Below are positions 1 through 7,580 of a stretch of DNA of 19,768 bases, piece by piece. This DNA comes from SAR86 cluster bacterium. GTDB taxonomy: Bacteria; Pseudomonadota; Gammaproteobacteria; Magnimaribacterales; D2472. Position 1 is the stretch's first letter. Each line of letters begins with the position of its first letter. The notes beneath the pieces were generated by a model. It searched no databases. It had not been told where the DNA came from and saw nothing but the letters and a program-made list of their open reading frames with translations. The stretch covers positions 1 to 19,768 of the forward strand of contig JADHNV010000010.1 in NCBI GenBank assembly GCA_016779285.1, written 5' to 3'. Made by a program: the position numbers and the translations under genes.

Positions 1-2
1 CT

Positions 3-665
3 AATTTTTATGATGAGCCTAGCTCTACAATATCAAATGTTGTTTTTATGGGGATGGGAGAGCCTTTGTTAAATGTTGATCCTGTAATGACGTCTATTAG
101 TATTATGCAGCATCAACACGCATACGGGCTTTCAAAAAGAAGAATCACTCTAAGCACCTCAGGGATTGTGCCAGTTATTAATACATTAGCCGATAAAACT
201 GATGTTTCATTAGCAATTTCTTTGCATGCTGCTAATAATATCTTGCGAGATGAGATAGTCCCGATTAATAAAAAATACCCCCTAGAAGAATTGTTGACCG
301 CCTGCAAAAATTATCTGAAAAATCAGAGTAAGCGAAAGACTATAACTATTGAATATATTTTAATAGATGGTGTAAATGATTCTTTGGATCATGCTAAAGA
401 TTTGGTAAAGATTCTTGAGGGATTGTCTTGCAAAATAAACCTTATTCCTTTTAATCCTTTTGAGGGTTGTAATTATTTGCGCTCCCAAGAGAGCACCATT
501 TATCAATTTAAAGATTTTCTAATAAAAAAAGGAATGATTGCAACTCTGAGAATTACAAGGGGAGATGCAATAGACGGGGCATGCGGTCAGCTTGTTGGTA
601 AATTGACTAAAAGCATCAAAGGTAAAAATAAAACTAACACAATTCATTTGGTTAATACTTCATGA
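3..665 (+). CDS. rlmN: RlmN, dual-specificity 23S rRNA/tRNA adenine C2 methyltransferase (5' end missing)
   Basis: Radical-SAM enzyme that methylates C2 of an adenine in 23S rRNA (A2503 in E. coli) and A37 of some tRNAs, acting in the cytoplasm. The frame is open from base 3 through the left window edge, so the ATG at 48 is an internal Met inside the conserved VVFMGMGEPLLN motif, not the start. The 4Fe-4S CxxxCxxC motif would lie upstream of the window and is not seen. Visible family features are ISLHA, the PFNP motif and the C-terminal TRGDAIDGACGQL segment. The Cys in that last segment (codon 582-584) corresponds to the methyl-carrying Cys355 of the E. coli enzyme. The stop overlaps the rodZ-like start by 4 bp (ATGA). 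Identity is clear; the length cannot be judged. Confidence 0.96.
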   Translation, partial: NFYDEPSSTISNVVFMGMGEPLLNVDPVMTSISIMQHQHAYGLSKRRITLSTSGIVPVINTLADKTDVSLAISLHAANNILRDEIVPINKKYPLEELLTACKNYLKNQSKRKTITIEYILIDGVNDSLDHAKDLVKILEGLSCKINLIPFNPFEGCNYLRSQESTIYQFKDFLIKKGMIATLRITRGDAIDGACGQLVGKLTKSIKGKNKTNTIHLVNTS

Positions 666-1234
666 GTCTAAAATCTGCACATACAGCCAAGATTGGTAAA
701 GCCTTTAAGAATGCCAGACTCCGACTTTCTTTAACTGAAGAAGAGGTCGCTAATCAAACTTTAATCAATTTTGAATTTATTAAGGCAATTGAGAGAGGTG
801 ATTATGCAATTTTTCCAGCTAGACTATTTGCCATTCAATATTTTAATAAATATGCAAAATTTCTTAATTTAAAGATAGCTTTTTTTGATATTTATAATGC
901 TGAGGTTGTAGCTGAAGCTGAAAAAGACAGTGAATCTGATTTGCCTGATCGGTTAGCATTCAAACAAAATGTGTTTTTTATTTTTTTTGTATCTACTTTG
1001 CTTTTACTTTTAATCATTATTGCTTTTTACCACAATGTTGATTCAAGTCAGCATAGTAAGCCCCAATTAAAACTCAGTAATATTCAACCATTGACTGGCG
1101 AAAAAAATATGCAGGCATCTCTTGATCAAGGTATAAATAAGCTGCATGATGAAATCAATCTTTTTTTTATTCAGGATAAGCTTGATTCAATCCATGTCGA
1201 TGTTAATGTTAATTTATTGAAACCAGAAGAATGA
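662..1234 (+). CDS. rodZ: RodZ-like helix-turn-helix membrane protein, short form
   Basis: Likely a short relative of RodZ, the membrane protein that links MreB filaments to the elongation machinery in rod-shaped bacteria. An N-terminal Xre-like helix-turn-helix region occupies about residues 8-70 ([15 protein letters not shown], then IKAIERGDY). A linker rich in acidic residues follows, then one transmembrane segment at about 103-123 and a periplasmic tail of only about 65 residues. E. coli RodZ is 337 residues with a beta-rich C-terminal domain; this 190-residue protein has no room for it. The position between rlmN and ispG, with 4-bp ATGA overlaps on both sides, is the usual RodZ position and supports the call more than overall similarity does. 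No Shine-Dalgarno sequence is seen, so translation is probably coupled to rlmN. It could have lost some canonical RodZ roles. Confidence 0.8.
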   Translation: MSLKSAHTAKIGKAFKNARLRLSLTEEEVANQTLINFEFIKAIERGDYAIFPARLFAIQYFNKYAKFLNLKIAFFDIYNAEVVAEAEKDSESDLPDRLAFKQNVFFIFFVSTLLLLLIIIAFYHNVDSSQHSKPQLKLSNIQPLTGEKNMQASLDQGINKLHDEINLFFIQDKLDSIHVDVNVNLLKPEE

Positions 1235-2328
1235 ATAATTCCTGGATAAAAAGAAAAAAAACTAACCCTATATTTGTAGGAAGTGTTGGGGTTGGTGGCG
1301 ACCATCCTATATCTATTCAATCCATGACCAACACAAACACTGCAGATATTGATGGCACAGTTGGGCAAATCAAGGAATTAGAAGCGGCAGGAGCTGATAT
1401 TGTGAGGGTTTCGGTTCCTGATAAAGATTGCGCAAATGCATTTAAAAAAATTAAAAATTTAGTCTCAGTCCCTTTGGTTGCTGATATTCATTTTGATTAT
1501 AAAATTGCTCTACTTGTTGCCGATTCTGCTGATTGCCTAAGAATTAATCCAGGAAATATTGGAAAAGAAAACAAAGTCCAAGAAATTATTCAAGCTGCAA
1601 AAGATAATAATATTCCAATTAGAATCGGGGTGAATGCTGGTTCTTTGGAGAAAGATCTTCAAAAAAAGTATGGAGAACCTAACTCTGATGCGTTAGTGGA
1701 ATCTGCTCTAAGGCATGTAGATATATTAGATCGTTATAACTTTTCAAATTTTAAATTAAGCCTTAAAGCTTCAAATATTCAAATGACGGTTGATAGTTAT
1801 CGAAAGTTTTCTCAGTTGCTTAATCAACCATTACATCTTGGTATTACAGAGTCTGGAAGTTATAGAGCGGGTTCAGTAAAGTCATCTATTGGTTTAGGTA
1901 TGCTCCTTGCTGAGGGGATTGGTGACACTATAAGGGTTTCTCTTGCATCTGATCCTGTTGATGAAGTAAAAATCGGATGGGATATTTTAAAGAGCCTAAA
2001 TCTTAGAAGCAGAGGAATTAGAATTGTTGCATGTCCAAGCTGCTCAAGACAAAATTTTAATGTAATAGAGGTAGTTAATGAGCTTGAAACAAGATTTGAA
2101 GGAATTTCTGAGGATTTAGAAGTAGCTATAATTGGTTGCTATGTAAATGGTCCGGGTGAATCCAAAGCAGCTGACGTGGGTTTAACAGGTGGTCCAAGCA
2201 ATTTGCTGTATGTTAATGGAGCCCCTTCAAAAAAAGTCTCTAATGAGAAACTTGTTGATACAATAGAGGATCAAGTGAAAGAGCTGCTCTACAAGAAACA
2301 GTCTTTAGAGATAATTGCAAAAGGTTAA
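1231..2328 (+). CDS. ispG: 4-hydroxy-3-methylbut-2-en-1-yl diphosphate synthase (IspG/GcpE)
   Basis: Penultimate enzyme of the MEP (non-mevalonate) isoprenoid pathway. It reductively opens the cyclic 2-C-methyl-D-erythritol 2,4-cyclodiphosphate to HMBPP using a 4Fe-4S cluster. The 365-residue length matches the short bacterial form (E. coli 372). An N-terminal TIM-barrel part includes SIQSMTNT near residue 28, VADIHFDY at 83-90 and LRINPGNIG at 103-111. The C-terminal cluster domain carries ACPSCSR (Cys268, Cys271) and GCYVNGPGE (Cys303, Glu310), matching the three Cys plus Glu ligands known for the family. The start overlaps the preceding stop by 4 bp; AGAAGA just upstream is a weak ribosome-binding candidate. 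hisS follows after 3 bp. Confidence 0.97.
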   Translation: MNNSWIKRKKTNPIFVGSVGVGGDHPISIQSMTNTNTADIDGTVGQIKELEAAGADIVRVSVPDKDCANAFKKIKNLVSVPLVADIHFDYKIALLVADSADCLRINPGNIGKENKVQEIIQAAKDNNIPIRIGVNAGSLEKDLQKKYGEPNSDALVESALRHVDILDRYNFSNFKLSLKASNIQMTVDSYRKFSQLLNQPLHLGITESGSYRAGSVKSSIGLGMLLAEGIGDTIRVSLASDPVDEVKIGWDILKSLNLRSRGIRIVACPSCSRQNFNVIEVVNELETRFEGISEDLEVAIIGCYVNGPGESKAADVGLTGGPSNLLYVNGAPSKKVSNEKLVDTIEDQVKELLYKKQSLEIIAKG

Positions 2329-2331
2329 AAA

Positions 2332-3576
2332 GTGAAAATTCAATCATTACGAGGTATGCCTGACTTATTTCCTCAGGATTTAGAAAGATGGCATATCTTT
2401 GAATCAAAGCTTTCAGAGGTATTTTATTCTTTCGATATTCACGAAATTCGCACACCATTACTTGAGCCCACTGAGCTTTTTGCGAGATCTGTAGGAAACT
2501 CATCTGACATTATTAACAAAGAACTTTATTCATTTCTGGATCGAAACAAAGACAGCATAAGCTTAAGGCCTGAGGGCAGCGCCAGTATTATCAGGGCAAT
2601 CATTCAAAAAAAACAAGAACATGAAAAACATAAACTATGGTACCAAGGACCAATGTTTAGATATGAAAGACCTCAAAAAGGCAGGTTCAGGCAGTTTCAT
2701 CAAGTTGGAGTTGAATATCTCGGGTTTGAGGAAGGGGTTGCAGAATATGAGTTGATCAGCATGGTGTTGCAGATCAATAAATCAATTGGTATTTCAGACT
2801 ATACAATTAAAATTAACCATCTTGGAGATGCTAAAGCTAAAGAAAGTTTTTGCAAGTCACTGGTGAGTTTTCTAAGCCCGCATATTGAAAAATTGCATGA
2901 AAAAGATCAAGCAAGATTAAAATCCAATCCTTTGAGGGTTCTTGACTCTAAAGAGCAATCTACCCAAGAGCTGTTGCAATCAGGCCCTAAATTCCAGGAT
3001 TTTATTTCAAATGAATCTAAAAACTTCTTGCAAAATCTTGTGAATACATACAGCAATCATTGTAATATTCTAATTGATCAAACTTTGGTAAGAGGATTAG
3101 ATTATTACACGGGAGTTGTATTTGAAGCAGTTTCAAAAGGGCTAGGAGCGCAAGATGCCTTTCTTGGCGGCGGGAGATATGACAAACTTTCCAATCAGCT
3201 TGGCGGCAAAGATATGCACGCCATAGGTTTTGCTATTGGCATTGAAAGAATAGTCGAGCTTCTCAACATTAAAAATATTAAATCCCCTAAAAAGGTTGGA
3301 TTTATTGTTACTGCAAAGCAGGCAGATCAAAAAACATATAAAATAGCCGATGACTTAAGAAGTACAAATAAAACTATTATTCTAGATACATTTTTAAATG
3401 ATGGTAGTTTGAAGTCTCAACTCAGAAGGGCAAATAAAAATAATTGCACTCATGTAATTATTATTGGAGAAGAGGAGTTAAAAAATAACCAAATGATATG
3501 GAAAGACCTCAGCGAAGTTGGCAAACAGGAACTTCTTAGCTCTAAAGAAGTCATAGAGAAATACATTAACTTTTAG
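2332..3576 (+). CDS. hisS: Histidyl-tRNA synthetase
   Basis: Class II aminoacyl-tRNA synthetase that charges tRNA-His in the cytoplasm. Start is GTG at 2332, 3 bp after ispG; it begins KIQSLRGMPDLFP, the normal N terminus of the family, and AAGG lies about 8 bases upstream. The class II core is complete. Motif 1 is within the first 50 residues (RTPLLEPTELF). Motif 2 is MFRYERPQKGRFRQFHQ at 108-124, preceded by LRPEGSAS. The histidine-specific RGLDYYTG is at 254-261, and motif 3 is GGGRYD with IGFAIGIER at 298-306. The remaining roughly 95 residues form the anticodon-binding domain (FIVTAKQ, then SLKSQLRRANK and VIIIGEEE). Length of 414 is close to E. coli (424). No truncation is visible. Confidence 0.97.
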   Translation: MKIQSLRGMPDLFPQDLERWHIFESKLSEVFYSFDIHEIRTPLLEPTELFARSVGNSSDIINKELYSFLDRNKDSISLRPEGSASIIRAIIQKKQEHEKHKLWYQGPMFRYERPQKGRFRQFHQVGVEYLGFEEGVAEYELISMVLQINKSIGISDYTIKINHLGDAKAKESFCKSLVSFLSPHIEKLHEKDQARLKSNPLRVLDSKEQSTQELLQSGPKFQDFISNESKNFLQNLVNTYSNHCNILIDQTLVRGLDYYTGVVFEAVSKGLGAQDAFLGGGRYDKLSNQLGGKDMHAIGFAIGIERIVELLNIKNIKSPKKVGFIVTAKQADQKTYKIADDLRSTNKTIILDTFLNDGSLKSQLRRANKNNCTHVIIIGEEELKNNQMIWKDLSEVGKQELLSSKEVIEKYINF

Positions 3577-3580
3577 GAGA
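3575..3580 (+). promoter_or_regulatory. Shine-Dalgarno sequence of the YfgM-like gene
   Basis: AGGAGA sits 4 bases before the ATG at 3585 and overlaps the hisS stop codon. It is one of the few good ribosome-binding sites in the window and fixes the start of the following gene. Confidence 0.75.
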
Positions 3581-3584
3581 GATC

Positions 3585-4229
3585 ATGGCAGAGTACGGCT
3601 CAGATGAAGAAAGATTTTCAGCTTTAATAAATTTTTTTAAAGATAATAAAAACATCATCGGAATTAGTTTCTTGGTTCTTGCTTCTATTCTTATTTCCTC
3701 GCTTGGTTACAAGTCTTATAGCTCCTCACAGAATCTAAGAGCTGCTGTAATATACGATGCTTGGTTCACTGGTCTTTCCAATAAATCAGAAGGCACATCA
3801 GATATTAATGAAAACTTTAATAAGCTCCAAGAAAAACATCCTAATACCGGCTATGCTCAACTCGCAAGAATGATAAAAGGCTCATCCCTTGCCAGAGAAG
3901 GTGATCTGGACGGAGCCTTAGTAGAATTTAAAAAACTTCAAGACGTCTCTTCTGGATTTTTTGGAAATGATATGTTGAATTCAATTGCAAAAATAAATAT
4001 CGCCAGAATTGAACTTAGCAAGCAAAACTATTCCAGTGCTCTTGCAGCTTTAGAATCATTTAATTCAAAATCTGAGCACTCGCTTGTTTATGAGGTCAAA
4101 GGTGATGCTCTTGCAGGACTTAACAAAAATGATTTAGCTATAGATCAATATTCATTGGCTCTTGAGAATTCTCAAAATGAATCTCAAAAATCTTTAATAA
4201 AAATGAAGATCAATAAAATAACAAATTAA
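3585..4229 (+). CDS. yfgM: YfgM-like TPR membrane protein (ancillary SecYEG translocon subunit family)
   Basis: In E. coli YfgM is an inner-membrane protein that associates with the SecYEG translocon and the periplasmic chaperone PpiD and helps hand over exported proteins. This 214-residue protein (E. coli 206) has the same build: a short acidic cytoplasmic N terminus (SDEERFSALINFFKDN), one transmembrane segment at about 23-43, then a periplasmic domain of helical TPR-like repeats, including LARMIKGSSLAREGDLDGAL and the repeat around VYEVKGDALAGLNKNDLAIDQY. The C-terminal MKINKI is close to the E. coli ending. It lies between hisS and bamB, the usual YfgM position. The call rests on architecture, ending and synteny; direct partners here are inferred. 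Confidence 0.88.
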   Translation: MAEYGSDEERFSALINFFKDNKNIIGISFLVLASILISSLGYKSYSSSQNLRAAVIYDAWFTGLSNKSEGTSDINENFNKLQEKHPNTGYAQLARMIKGSSLAREGDLDGALVEFKKLQDVSSGFFGNDMLNSIAKINIARIELSKQNYSSALAALESFNSKSEHSLVYEVKGDALAGLNKNDLAIDQYSLALENSQNESQKSLIKMKINKITN

Positions 4230-4234
4230 CACCA

Positions 4235-5380
4235 ATGAAAAATAATATCTTTCTAAGTATTGCTTTAATACTAATTTGTTCATGCTCATCCTTGGCTTTC
4301 TGGGCTGATGATTCTGATGTTGATGTTGTTGAACCAGTGGCACTGCAACCCTTTAAAGATGACTATTCAGTTTTTATAGAGTGGAAAAAATCTTTTAATG
4401 GAAAAAATAGCTTAGGGTCTTTTAAACCCTCATTTTATTCTGGCAATATGCTAATTGCTGATCCAGAGGGGAGTATTTTTTCCGTTAACCCTAACTCTGG
4501 TAAAGAGAATTGGAGGATTAATCTTGATCGCCAATTAGCAGCAGGTGTAGCTTCGGGTTTTGGCAAATTAGTCGTATCTGATGTAAATGGATTTGTCATT
4601 GCAATTGATTCAGAGTCTCAAGAAATTATTTGGGAAATAAATATTGGTGGAGAGGTTTTATCAAATGCGGTTATAAGTGCTTCACTAGTTCTTGTAAAAA
4701 ATTCTGTAGGTGAATTGGTTGCATTGAATGCTTCATCAGGCGAAAAAGTATGGTCTTTTAGATCTCAATTGCCTGCATTAACTGTTCGAGGAACAGGCGA
4801 GCCTATCATTGAAAATGGAATTGTTTTTTCTACATTTGATAATGGGCGTTTGGGTGCCTTTCAACTAGACACAGGTTTCTTTCTTTGGGATGCGCCTATT
4901 TCTTTTGTTGAAGGATCATCCGAGCTTGAAAATTTAATAGATGCTGATTCTGCACCAATTTTGGCTAAGCAATTGATTTTTGCAACCAATTATCAAGGCA
5001 ATTTAACTGCTTTTGATATTGCCCAAAAGAGGCCAGTTTGGAACTCAAAAGCTTCATCATTTTATTCTCCTATCGTGGCTAATAATATGATTATGGTAAT
5101 CCAAGACGATGGCTCAATATTATCATTCTCCCTAGCCAACCTTTCCTCTTCTTGGATTTCAGAAGAATACCTAAGACGTCAGCTATCAAGTGGAGCAGCC
5201 TATAATAACTTATTGCTAGTAGGTGACTTAGAGGGTTATGTGCATGTAATAAATCCAATGACTGGAATTACTGTTGGCAGAAAAAAAGTATCTGGTAACC
5301 CAATCATGAGCATAACAACATTCAGAGAACTTGCATTCGTTATTGACCAGGAATCTAATATAGTTGCGTTAAAGCTCTAA
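4235..5380 (+). CDS. bamB: Outer-membrane assembly lipoprotein BamB
   Basis: Periplasm-facing lipoprotein of the BAM complex that folds beta-barrel proteins into the outer membrane. The N terminus is a lipoprotein signal: MKNN, a hydrophobic stretch, and a lipobox ending at Cys17 (ICSC), with a second Cys at 15. The mature part is a PQQ-type beta-propeller. Repeated blade motifs can be read at SVNPNSGKENWRINL, AIDSESQEIIWEINIG, ALNASSGEKVWSF, AFDIAQKRPVWNS and VINPMTGITVGRKKV, each a turn with a conserved Trp or equivalent. Length of 381 matches the family (E. coli 392). The gene follows yfgM by 5 bp and precedes der, the normal context. No Shine-Dalgarno sequence is visible. Residue +2 after Cys17 is Ser, compatible with outer-membrane sorting. 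Confidence 0.95.
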   Translation: MKNNIFLSIALILICSCSSLAFWADDSDVDVVEPVALQPFKDDYSVFIEWKKSFNGKNSLGSFKPSFYSGNMLIADPEGSIFSVNPNSGKENWRINLDRQLAAGVASGFGKLVVSDVNGFVIAIDSESQEIIWEINIGGEVLSNAVISASLVLVKNSVGELVALNASSGEKVWSFRSQLPALTVRGTGEPIIENGIVFSTFDNGRLGAFQLDTGFFLWDAPISFVEGSSELENLIDADSAPILAKQLIFATNYQGNLTAFDIAQKRPVWNSKASSFYSPIVANNMIMVIQDDGSILSFSLANLSSSWISEEYLRRQLSSGAAYNNLLLVGDLEGYVHVINPMTGITVGRKKVSGNPIMSITTFRELAFVIDQESNIVALKL

Positions 5381-5394
5381 AATGCCTTTTCAAA

Positions 5395-6792
5395 ATGTTA
5401 AATTCAATCGCAATTCTCGGCCGACCCAATGTAGGTAAATCTTCGTTATTTAACAAGCTTACAAAAACTAGAAATGCCATTGTCTCTGATTTCTCTGGAC
5501 TCACGAAAGATAGAAATTTTGGTTATGCCACCATCAAGGATAAGCAATATTTAGTGATTGATACAGGTGGTGTTGGGTCAGAAATTACAGAATTCAGCGA
5601 AGCAATAACTCAGCAAGCTCTTATAGCGGCCGAAGACTCAGGCCTCATTTTGCTCCTGATTGACGGATCACAAGAACTCACCTCTGATGATATAAATTTA
5701 TATCAATTCATACGAAAAATGAATAAAAATTTTTTTGTTGTTTTGAATAAAATTGATATTAAAAAAAGATCCAATGCAAAAGAAGACCTTATAAAGCTTG
5801 GCTCTGAAGATATCTTAGAAATTAGTGCAGAGCATTCGCGAGGTATTAATGAATTACAAGCTTTCATTTCACAACAATTTTTCGATGAACAAGATATTGT
5901 TGAAAAAGAAAATCTACAGGGAACTAAAATAGCCGTAATTGGGAGACCAAACGCAGGCAAATCAACATTCATCAATCAGTTTACAAAGCAGGACCGTCTT
6001 ATTGTGTCAGATGTTCCAGGAACAACTATAGATTCTATTCATGTCCCATTTATATTCAATGGGGATGATTTTACTTTTATTGATACCGCAGGAATTAGAA
6101 AGAAATATAAGCAAAGTCATGCAGTAGAATATTTCTCTTATATTAGAGCAATGCATGCTGTAGATGAATCAGATATTGTTTTGATGATTATTGATGCATC
6201 AGATGGAATAGTAGATCAAGATCTAAGGATCTTAAATCTTATCAGGGGCTATGGAAAACCTGTTGTAGTTGCATTAAATAAAATCGATGAACTTAATGCA
6301 AATCATCTCACCAACCTCAAGGAAACAAAAAAATTTCAAAACTCAGCCTTAAATGATTTAATCTTAGTTGAAATTTCAGCGCTTCATAAACGTGGATTTA
6401 AAAAACTTTTTAATACTATTGCTAAGGTTGATAAATTAGCAAAAACTAAATTTTCTACAGGAAAGCTGAATAAATTACTTTTAAAGTTTACAAACTCAAC
6501 CAATACGCCAAGCATCTCTGGCAGGCAGATTAAAATGAGATATATCCATTTTGGTGGAATTCATCCCACAAAATTTATAATACATTCTAACTTTTCAAAT
6601 AAAATCCCATCCAATTACAAACGTTTTTTAATTAACTCCTTTAGAGAGGAGCTTAATCTAAATGGAGTTGAGTTAAGCCTTATTTTTAAAAAAGGTGATA
6701 ATCCTTTTGAGGGTAAAAAAAATGAACTGTCTACTAGACAAATTAAGAAGAAAAAAAGACTTATCAAACATATAAAAAAATCAAAAAAATAA
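5395..6792 (+). CDS. der: Ribosome biogenesis GTPase Der (EngA)
   Basis: Tandem-domain GTPase needed for maturation of the 50S ribosomal subunit. The first G domain has G1 GRPNVGKS at 9-16, DTGG at 56-59 and NKID at 118-121. The second has GRPNAGKS at 183-190, DTAG at 230-233 and NKID at 295-298. A KH-like domain follows from about 350, and the tail is very lysine-rich (KKKKRLIKHIKKSKK), as expected for contact with rRNA. The length of 465 lies between short and long family members (E. coli 490); the linker between the G domains is short. Start is the ATG at 5395; the nearby ATG at 5382 is in another frame. It closes the first gene block, followed by a 58-bp gap. Confidence 0.97.
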   Translation: MLNSIAILGRPNVGKSSLFNKLTKTRNAIVSDFSGLTKDRNFGYATIKDKQYLVIDTGGVGSEITEFSEAITQQALIAAEDSGLILLLIDGSQELTSDDINLYQFIRKMNKNFFVVLNKIDIKKRSNAKEDLIKLGSEDILEISAEHSRGINELQAFISQQFFDEQDIVEKENLQGTKIAVIGRPNAGKSTFINQFTKQDRLIVSDVPGTTIDSIHVPFIFNGDDFTFIDTAGIRKKYKQSHAVEYFSYIRAMHAVDESDIVLMIIDASDGIVDQDLRILNLIRGYGKPVVVALNKIDELNANHLTNLKETKKFQNSALNDLILVEISALHKRGFKKLFNTIAKVDKLAKTKFSTGKLNKLLLKFTNSTNTPSISGRQIKMRYIHFGGIHPTKFIIHSNFSNKIPSNYKRFLINSFREELNLNGVELSLIFKKGDNPFEGKKNELSTRQIKKKKRLIKHIKKSKK

Positions 6793-6813
6793 GATTTTCT
6801 GTTTCTAATTACG

Positions 6814-6828
6814 TATAATTTATATAAT
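6814..6828 (+). promoter_or_regulatory. Candidate -10 region(s) upstream of sdhC
   Basis: The 58-bp gap between der and sdhC holds two perfect TATAAT hexamers, at 6814-6819 and 6823-6828. No good -35 box is found at 16-18 bp upstream of either, and there is no extended TGn motif. In such AT-rich DNA TATAAT can occur by chance, but this is the only gap between same-strand genes with room for a promoter. It is the natural place to start the sdh-suc transcript. No intrinsic terminator for der is seen here, so read-through from der is also possible. Confidence 0.4.
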
Positions 6829-6850
6829 TCAAGCACATAAAAAGTAACAA

Positions 6851-7231
6851 ATGTCCTTTAAACCAGTAAATATTAATTTATTTAAAATTCAGCTTCCATT
6901 ATCTGCTTTGCTATCAATTTCGCACCGAGTCTCAGGAATCATGATCTTTTTTATGGTTCTACCTGTTTCAGCATTTATTCTCAATATCATTGCTGAGAAC
7001 GAAGCTGCATTCATTAGTTTTTTTGAGCTGTATAATTCTTCTACTTTTTTAAGAACATTTGTCCTATTTAATATATTAATTTTTGAATATCATGTTATTG
7101 CCGGGATTCGACACATGCTCATGGATTTTCATTTAATTGCCGAGACTCTCACTGCCTCAAATACCTCCGCAAAAATTACTATGGTTCTATTTGTAATGAT
7201 TGCTCTTTTAACAACCTTGTGGGTGATATGA
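6851..7231 (+). CDS. sdhC: Succinate dehydrogenase cytochrome b556 subunit (SdhC)
   Basis: Membrane anchor subunit of respiratory complex II, binding heme b and part of the ubiquinone site. It is 126 residues long (E. coli 129) with three transmembrane segments at about 28-48, 65-90 and 106-126. SISHRVSG at 22-29 provides the Ser and Arg (Ser22, Arg26) that match the E. coli quinone-site residues Ser27 and Arg31. YHVIAGIRHMLMDF at 80-93 contains His81, which aligns with the heme ligand His84. No Shine-Dalgarno sequence is evident. It is the first gene of a nine-gene TCA operon; the TGA stop overlaps the sdhD ATG (ATGA). Confidence 0.95.
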   Translation: MSFKPVNINLFKIQLPLSALLSISHRVSGIMIFFMVLPVSAFILNIIAENEAAFISFFELYNSSTFLRTFVLFNILIFEYHVIAGIRHMLMDFHLIAETLTASNTSAKITMVLFVMIALLTTLWVI

Positions 7232-7578
7232 AATTAGGCAAATTGCTTTGGTACTTGCAAAGATATTCTGCAATCTATTTTCTTCTATTTCTAGGATACA
7301 TTGGGTTTATTGTTTTTACTGGCGGCTTTAGCTTTGAGCTAATTTCTGATAATTTGAAATTCAAAATTTTATCCAGTCTTTTTATTATCTTTGCTTGCAT
7401 GCATGCATTTGTAGGTTTATGGACCATAGGCACAGATTATTTAACAAAGCGCACGCTCGGGTTTATTTCTTCGCCTCTTTCAGTTTATGCAAATTTTATA
7501 AGAAAGAGCTTTGAGTTCTTTTTTGTATTTCTGGGTTTCTTTCTTGTTGTTTTTTATCTTTTAATCATTTGGTCTTAA
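7228..7578 (+). CDS. sdhD: Succinate dehydrogenase membrane anchor subunit (SdhD)
   Basis: Second membrane anchor of complex II. I choose ATG 7228 (116 residues, E. coli 115) over an in-frame GTG at 7219 because it makes a 4-bp ATGA overlap with sdhC, the common coupling arrangement. There are three transmembrane segments, at about 13-32, 46-68 and 96-115. [10 protein letters not shown] contains His59, equivalent to the heme ligand His71 of E. coli, and TDY gives Asp70 and Tyr71, equivalent to the quinone-site Asp82/Tyr83. Overall identity to E. coli is otherwise low, as is usual for this subunit. GGTGAT lies directly against the start, too close to be a normal ribosome-binding site. sdhA follows 2 bp after the stop. 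Confidence 0.93.
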   Translation: MKLGKLLWYLQRYSAIYFLLFLGYIGFIVFTGGFSFELISDNLKFKILSSLFIIFACMHAFVGLWTIGTDYLTKRTLGFISSPLSVYANFIRKSFEFFFVFLGFFLVVFYLLIIWS

Positions 7579-7580
7579 CT

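Noticed and set aside
3163..3207. Short direct repeat CTTGGCGGC occurring twice in hisS
   Set aside because: Both copies encode conserved Leu-Gly-Gly in the synthetase core; 9 bp is too short to suggest a repeat element.
6770..6792. A-rich run at the end of der as a possible terminator
   Set aside because: It encodes the lysine-rich Der tail, has no hairpin before it, and the run is A, not T, on the transcribed sense.
7219..7227. Upstream GTG start for sdhD
   Set aside because: The ATG three codons later gives the usual ATGA overlap and a length matching the family.
7569..7580. Upstream TTG start for sdhA
   Set aside because: It would extend the gene into sdhD; ATG 7581 begins at the expected N terminus.
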